In this document: positions 7,008 through 10,532 of the stretch, piece by piece
Numbering within the stretch: position 1 is the first letter of the stretch
How the letters are laid out: every line of letters begins with the position of its first letter
Assembly: GCA_026002305.1 (NCBI GenBank)
Contig: BOBI01000076.1
Span: 1-10,532, forward strand
DNA from: Spirochaetia bacterium
GTDB taxonomy: Bacteria > Spirochaetota > Spirochaetia > Treponematales > Breznakiellaceae
DNA: 10,532 bases
Direction: 5' to 3'
The notes under the pieces: generated by a model
Databases searched by the model: none
Seen by the model: only the letters and a program-made list of their open reading frames with translations
What the model was told of the DNA's origin: nothing
Made by a program: the position numbers and the translations under genes

Positions 7008-7994
7008 ATGAAAATCAGGAAAATTGGTTTGGTTTGTTTAGCGGTTGCTATGCTGTTTTGTGTTAGCTGCAGGAAATCGAAAGGTGAAAAAATTTACGAT
7101 TTAAAGATGTCTACCCAGTTAAACGAAAACAATCCGATGGTAGAAGGTTTTAAGGAGTGGGCAAAAGTTGTAGAAGAAAGGACAAACGGAAAATTGAAAA
7201 TCACGGTTTATCCTTCGGCACAACTTGGTAGCGACGAGGATGTTATCGAACAAGCGTTGCAAGGCGCTAATGTTGCGGTGCTTACCGATGGCGGACGCAT
7301 GGCAAACTATGTAAAGGATATTGGCATTATCGGTATGCCCTACATTGCGGACAATTACGATGAATTGCGCAAGATTACCGAGACGCCGACTTTTGCCGGA
7401 TGGGTCAATCAGCTTGCCGAGCAGGATGGTATTCGTGTGCTCAGTTTTAACTGGTATGATGGTCCGCGTCACTTCTTAACGAACAAACCTGTGACAAAAC
7501 CTTCTGAATTAAATGGTCTGCGGATTCGCACGCCGGGTGCGCCTGTTTGGGCAAAATCGGTTGAGTCTATGGGGGCGACACCTATCGCGATGGGCTGGAA
7601 CGATTCTTACAACGCTATTCAATCGGGAACGATTGACGGGGCGGAGGCACAGCACACCGCAACCTTTGGAGCGCGGCTGTACGAAGTTGTAAAATACATC
7701 GACAAGACCGGCCATTTTCAACTTGCAAACGGTATTATTGTTGGTGAAAAATGGTTTAAAACTTTGCCCGCCGAATATCAAAAAATTCTGAGTGATGAAT
7801 GCAAAGCGGCTTCGTATAAAAATGCGGCGATCATCGCACAAATTGCCGACGATTATGAGCGACAAATGGTGGAAAAAGGCATGGTTGTGGTGGAAGCTGA
7901 CCGCGCGGCATTCAAACAAGCGGCGGACAAGGCTTACGACACGCTGGGATTTAGACAGTTGCGTGATAAAATCTATCAAGAGATTGGTAAATAA
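7008..7994 (+). CDS. dctP: TRAP transporter substrate-binding lipoprotein (DctP family)
   Basis: Extracytoplasmic receptor for the DctQM importer, typically binding an organic or sugar acid. Seen in the 328-residue product: a basic start (MKIRKIG), a hydrophobic stretch and a lipobox-like FCVSC giving a lipid-anchored cysteine at residue 21. The DctP fold follows, with KMSTQLNENNPMVEGFKEWAKVVEERTNGKLKITVYP (33-69), QLGSDEDVIEQALQG (72-86) and LNGLRIRTPGAPVW (168-181). The second arginine of that last motif (R174) is at the position that normally clamps the substrate carboxylate. It is followed by WNDSYNAIQSGTIDGAE (197-213). The start at 7008 is favoured by GGAGG (6998-7002) 5 bases upstream. 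The frame is open back to 6924, but that lies upstream of the predicted transcription start. First gene of the plus-strand unit; a terminator follows its stop. The substrate cannot be read from the sequence. Confidence 0.92.
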   Translation: MKIRKIGLVCLAVAMLFCVSCRKSKGEKIYDLKMSTQLNENNPMVEGFKEWAKVVEERTNGKLKITVYPSAQLGSDEDVIEQALQGANVAVLTDGGRMANYVKDIGIIGMPYIADNYDELRKITETPTFAGWVNQLAEQDGIRVLSFNWYDGPRHFLTNKPVTKPSELNGLRIRTPGAPVWAKSVESMGATPIAMGWNDSYNAIQSGTIDGAEAQHTATFGARLYEVVKYIDKTGHFQLANGIIVGEKWFKTLPAEYQKILSDECKAASYKNAAIIAQIADDYERQMVEKGMVVVEADRAAFKQAADKAYDTLGFRQLRDKIYQEIGK

Positions 7995-8010
7995 GGCAGC
8001 TGCTTAACAG

Positions 8011-8049
8011 TGACCTTCCAAAAAATTACTTTTGGAAGGTCATTTTTTT
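8011..8049 (+). terminator. Intrinsic terminator after dctP
   Basis: A perfect 13-base-pair stem, TGACCTTCCAAAA (8011-8023) with TTTTGGAAGGTCA (8030-8042), encloses a 6-base loop and is followed at once by seven T residues (8043-8049). It starts 17 bases after the dctP stop codon and lies before dctQM. It should end most transcripts after dctP, so dctQM would depend on read-through or on a separate start in the repeat region that follows. Confidence 0.9.
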
Positions 8050-8070
8050 GCAATTCTTTTTTTAAAAAAC

Positions 8071-8182
8071 CGATCAAATTTTAGAACACTAATCAAGTTT
8101 TAAAAGATCGATCTAATTTTAGAACACCTATCAAGTTTTAAGATCGATTGAATTTTGAACATCGATCAAGTTTTAAAAGATC
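8071..8182. repeat. AT-rich phased repeat array upstream of dctQ
   Basis: Six copies of an 11-base motif, consensus ATCAARTTTTA, plus a seventh partial copy (ATCAAA), start at 8073, 8092, 8111, 8130, 8147, 8165 and 8180. The spacing is 19, 19, 19, 17, 18 and 15 bases. Two versions alternate. The A type is ATCWAATTTTAGAACAC (8073, 8111; a decayed copy ATTGAATTTTGAACA at 8147). The B type is an exact ATCAAGTTTTA (8092, 8130, 8165). A and B together make three units of about 36 bases joined by GATC or GATCGATC. The array lies between the dctP terminator and the dctQ ribosome binding site. I see no convincing promoter in it. It could be a cluster of regulator sites, a slipped tandem duplication, or a leader that tunes dctQM expression. 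Confidence 0.85.
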
Positions 8183-8190
8183 AAAGGAGG
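8183..8190 (+). promoter_or_regulatory. Strong ribosome binding site deciding the dctQ start
   Basis: AAAGGAGG is followed after 5 bases by an in-frame TTG (8196-8198). It is the only good ribosome site near the 5' end of the dctQ frame. It argues against the longer TTG start at 8148, whose first codons would be translated from the repeat array. Confidence 0.8.
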
Positions 8191-8195
8191 TTCTT

Positions 8196-8696
8196 TTGAA
8201 AGCGCTTAAAGCATTTTATAAGATCTTTTGTAAAGTAGAAGAAATCTTGGTTTCTGCATTTATCGCATTTATTACATTTTTAGTATTTGCATCGGCAGTG
8301 GCGCGTACTGTTAAACACCCGATTAACTGGGCACAGGATATTTCGCTTTTGTTATTTGCATGGGTTGTATTTTTTGCAGCCGATGTAGCGCTGCGCAGGG
8401 CGGATTTTGTGCGCGTTGATATGCTGGTAACACGGTTCCCCGCAAAAGTACAAAAAATACTATATTATATAATGTATGGTATATCGATTGTTTTTTTAGG
8501 GGTTTTAGTACGGTTTGGAATTCCTTTAAGTATGGATAATTCAAAACGTCTTTTTCAAACACTTGGAATTAGTTATTCATGGGCAACAATTAGCGTGCCT
8601 ATTGGAGCCATACTTTTAATAATAACAATTGTGCTAAAACTAATTGCTCACCGGAAAGAGGAAAAAATAGTAGTGCAAGCTAAGGAGGCAATATAA
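8196..8696 (+). CDS. dctQ: TRAP transporter small membrane subunit (DctQ family)
   Basis: Small integral membrane subunit that pairs with DctM and is required for TRAP uptake driven by an ion gradient. With the TTG start at 8196 the product has 166 residues, the normal size for DctQ, and begins MKALKAFYKIFCKVEEILVSAF, a typical DctQ opening. Four hydrophobic segments are visible: VSAFIAFITFLVFASAVA; ISLLLFAWVVFFAADVAL; ILYYIMYGISIVFLGVLV; and ATISVPIGAILLIITIVL. Family marks are NWAQDISLLLFAW near residues 44-56 and ALRRADFVRVDML near 66-78. The stop TAA (8694-8696) overlaps the dctM ATG by one base, indicating translational coupling. The TTG start and the upstream terminator both suggest lower output than dctP. 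Confidence 0.9.
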   Translation: MKALKAFYKIFCKVEEILVSAFIAFITFLVFASAVARTVKHPINWAQDISLLLFAWVVFFAADVALRRADFVRVDMLVTRFPAKVQKILYYIMYGISIVFLGVLVRFGIPLSMDNSKRLFQTLGISYSWATISVPIGAILLIITIVLKLIAHRKEEKIVVQAKEAI

Positions 8697-9982
8697 TGGG
8701 CGCCGTTGCAATTGTTTTTTTGGTATTATTGCTTTTAGGTATGCCGGTTGCGTTTGCGATTGGCGTTGCCGGAACGATGTTTTTTGTTGTTACCCCCGCT
8801 CTGCCATTTTCAATTGTTGTACAAAAAGTAGTAAGTTCAAGCCAGAGTTTTACATTATTGGCAATTCCCTTATTTGTGTTTGCCGGTAACTTGATGAACA
8901 ACACCGGCATTACATCGCGTTTGATGAAACTTGCCAATGTTTTAACCGGTCACATGTACGGCAATTTAGGACAGGTATCCTGCGTTATGTCCACGTTAAT
9001 GGGCGGCGTTTCCGGCTCTGCAAATGCCGATGCCGCGATGGAAAGCCGTGTGCTGGGACCTACCATGATTGAACGCGGTTATAACAGAGGCTACGGAGCG
9101 GCTATTAACGGCATTTCGTCGCTTATTACGGCAACGATTCCGCCAAGTATGGGACTTATCATTTACGGTTCTGTAGGCGAAGTTTCCATAGGGCGGCTTT
9201 TTGCAGGCGGCTTTGTTCCCGGTTTTTTGATGATGGCAGCCCTTATGATTACCGTGCGCTTTACCGCAAAAAAACGCGGCTATCTGCCGGAGCGCAGCAA
9301 GAGAGCATCGTTTAAAGAAATTTTAACATCACTTGTCGATAGTATATGGGCGCTGCTTTTTCCTGTTATCTTAATTGTAGGAATTCGTTTTGGTATTTTT
9401 ACACCATCAGAATCCGGAGCCTTTGCCTGCGTATACGCAATATTTGTCGGCGCTGTTATTTACAAAGAATTAACATTTAAAGTGTTTTTAAGCACACTCA
9501 AAGACACCGCAGGAGACATAGGCATCATTATGATACTGGTATCGCTTTCCGGTATTTTTGGATACGGCATTGTCTACGACAGTATTCCGCAAACTATGGC
9601 GGCTTTCCTTGTCAATATTACATCAAATCCATACTTGCTGCTTTTTATTATTGTTTTATTACTCGTTGTATGCGGTATGTTTATCGAGACAACAGTAATC
9701 GCACTTTTACTCACGCCAATTTTGCTACCGGTTATTACCAAAGTCGGCATCGATCCGGTACAGTTTGGCCTTATCATGATGACCGTTGTTACGATGGGCA
9801 TAATGACGCCGCCTGTCGGTATCGCGCTCTATACCACATCAACCATAATGAAATGCAAAGTTGAAGAAACCGCAAAAGAATCTGTTCCGTTTATCATCGC
9901 GGTACTCGCAGTTGTTGCAATTTGTATATTCTTTAAAGACCTTGTTTTATTTATACCAAATTTGATTTTTGGTAAAGCGTAA
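8696..9982 (+). CDS. dctM: TRAP transporter large permease subunit (DctM family)
   Basis: Large membrane subunit that forms the translocation path of the TRAP importer. At 428 residues it has the standard DctM length and is hydrophobic throughout, with about a dozen membrane segments. Family signatures seen: LLLLGMPVAFAIGVAG near the N-terminus; LLAIPLFVFAGNLMNNTGIT near residues 56-75; SCVMSTLMGGVSGSANADAAM near 93-113; IPPSMGLIIYGSVGEVSIGRLFAGGFVPG in the centre; and MTPPVGIALYTTSTI near the C-terminus. ATG 8696 overlaps the dctQ stop, and AGGAGG (8683-8688) lies 7 bases upstream. No clear terminator follows the stop before the next gene at 10025. The sequence does not reveal the substrate; sugar acids or other carboxylates are usual for the family. 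Confidence 0.94.
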   Translation: MGAVAIVFLVLLLLGMPVAFAIGVAGTMFFVVTPALPFSIVVQKVVSSSQSFTLLAIPLFVFAGNLMNNTGITSRLMKLANVLTGHMYGNLGQVSCVMSTLMGGVSGSANADAAMESRVLGPTMIERGYNRGYGAAINGISSLITATIPPSMGLIIYGSVGEVSIGRLFAGGFVPGFLMMAALMITVRFTAKKRGYLPERSKRASFKEILTSLVDSIWALLFPVILIVGIRFGIFTPSESGAFACVYAIFVGAVIYKELTFKVFLSTLKDTAGDIGIIMILVSLSGIFGYGIVYDSIPQTMAAFLVNITSNPYLLLFIIVLLLVVCGMFIETTVIALLLTPILLPVITKVGIDPVQFGLIMMTVVTMGIMTPPVGIALYTTSTIMKCKVEETAKESVPFIIAVLAVVAICIFFKDLVLFIPNLIFGKA

Positions 9983-10024
9983 GAAACAAAGTGAACGGCA
10001 GAAACATTACGCCGATAATACGGC

Positions 10025-10438
10025 ATGGCAACTAAACCTGCAAGGAAGACGAAAAAGGCGGCAACAGAACCAAAACGAACAACCGCCCAGGTTTTCGATC
10101 TTCTCTTCAAACAGCTTTTACACTTATCAAATAAGGCGGTAATCTCTCTTATAAATGGACTTTTCGGAACAAATTACCCGCCAAACACTAAAATCGAATA
10201 CCTCAATACAGAAGCGGTAACTAAAAAAAATCGCCGCCGGACAAGCGATATAATGTTGCGGATTAAAGGCACTATCTACCATCTTGAAGCGCAAATCAAT
10301 TTTGATGCCGACATGATGATTAGGGTTTTTGAGTATGGCTACGATGCCGCAGTTTTGAAAAAAACCTACGAGGGCAAAGTGCGCACCCTTGAATTTCCGC
10401 AAGCGCTGTACTGCCTAAGCGGAACTTGCCGTTTTTAA
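10025..10438 (+). pseudogene. Truncated PD-(D/E)XK nuclease-like protein (Rpn/PDDEXK_2 type), 5' fragment
   Basis: The product starts with a lysine-rich tail (MATKPARKTKKAATEPKRTT), then AQVFDLLFKQLLHLSNKAVISLINGLFGTNYP and a nuclease-type core with D75 (RRTSDIML) and E88-x-Q90 (YHLEAQI), followed by ADMMIRVFEYGY. This order matches the Rpn/PDDEXK_2 group, where the third motif is often ExQ rather than ExK. These proteins are usually about 300 residues; here the frame ends at 137, and similarity appears to stop at LEFPQA (residue 127, base 10405). The following codons (LYCLSGTCRF, then stop) do not look like the family. The gene may be broken by an insertion or deletion, or the contig may be misjoined near its end. 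ATG 10025 is the first possible start after an in-frame TAA at 10016, and no good ribosome site precedes it. Function in the cell is unknown. Confidence 0.6.
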
Positions 10439-10532
10439 CGGTAGCTTATTAGGTGGTTCGGAGCGCGGCGGTTTGGTTTTGCCAGTAGCTCCGTCTGTTA
10501 ATATTTGCAGTATGCAGTTTTTCCCTGCGCTC
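10406..10532. other. Unidentified sequence after the break in the Rpn-like gene
   Basis: No recognisable gene. A short stem CCGTT-TTT-AACGG occurs at 10429-10441. A minus-strand frame is open from the window edge to a stop at 10415-10417, coding 38 residues rich in proline and lysine with no motif I recognise. It may be a dispersed repeat, the tail of a neighbouring gene, or chimeric end sequence. Confidence 0.4.

Noticed and set aside
8071..8182. CRISPR array
   Set aside because: Repeats are only 11-17 bases, the intervals are themselves similar rather than unique spacers, and no cas gene is near.
8148..8195. Longer N-terminus for DctQ starting at TTG 8148
   Set aside because: The extra 16 codons come from the repeat array and from the AAAGGAGG ribosome site itself; TTG 8196 gives the normal DctQ start.
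9829..10110. Minus-strand open frame of 93 codons across the dctM/Rpn junction
   Set aside because: It overlaps two plus-strand coding regions in antisense and has no family resemblance or ribosome site.

Overview
The window looks like a complete or nearly complete short contig from a fermentative, probably gut-associated anaerobic bacterium. A spirochaete of the Treponema type is my best guess. The hints are a binding protein with a loose lipoprotein signal (CVS-C), an Rpn/PDDEXK_2-like gene of a kind I associate with gut treponemes, and a pentose ABC importer next to a DctPQM TRAP importer. No 16S or other marker gene is present, so the taxonomy is inference, and a Clostridia-type host is not excluded.

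Left two thirds (1-6789, minus strand): an L-arabinose uptake and catabolism operon, transcribed right to left in the order chvE-like sugar-binding lipoprotein, mmsA/gguA-like double ATPase, mmsB/gguB-like permease, araB-like FGGY kinase, araA. Gaps are 11 to 73 bases and there is no terminator inside. A strong hairpin without a U-tract sits between the binding-protein and ATPase genes. Pentose would be imported by the ABC system, isomerised by AraA to L-ribulose and phosphorylated by AraB. The next enzyme, AraD, and a regulator gene are not in the window. araA is incomplete: its 3' end has a probable one-base frameshift and then runs into a 53-base fold-back copy of its own interior at the window edge.

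Middle (6790-7007): a compact divergent control region. Each strand has a promoter with the same hexamers, TTGACA-17-TAGAAT. The ara-side start point falls inside a perfect palindrome, GTGTACGTACAC, which resembles AraR-type operators; a degenerate second copy lies 21 bases further into the leader. A separate TGTGA-A-TCACA palindrome lies between the two -35 boxes.

Right third (7008-9982, plus strand): a TRAP transporter. The dctP lipoprotein gene is followed by a strong intrinsic terminator, then an AT-rich array of about seven phased copies of an ATCAARTTTTA motif, then dctQ (TTG start behind a strong ribosome binding site) and dctM, which overlaps dctQ by one base. The terminator suggests the soluble binding protein is made in excess over the membrane subunits.

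Right end (10025-10532): a 5' fragment of a PD-(D/E)XK (Rpn/PDDEXK_2-like) gene. It loses family similarity near base 10406 and runs into sequence I cannot identify. I see no defence island, CRISPR array, RNA gene or clearly new system. The least explained parts are the 19-base-phased repeat array before dctQ and the two contig-end discontinuities.
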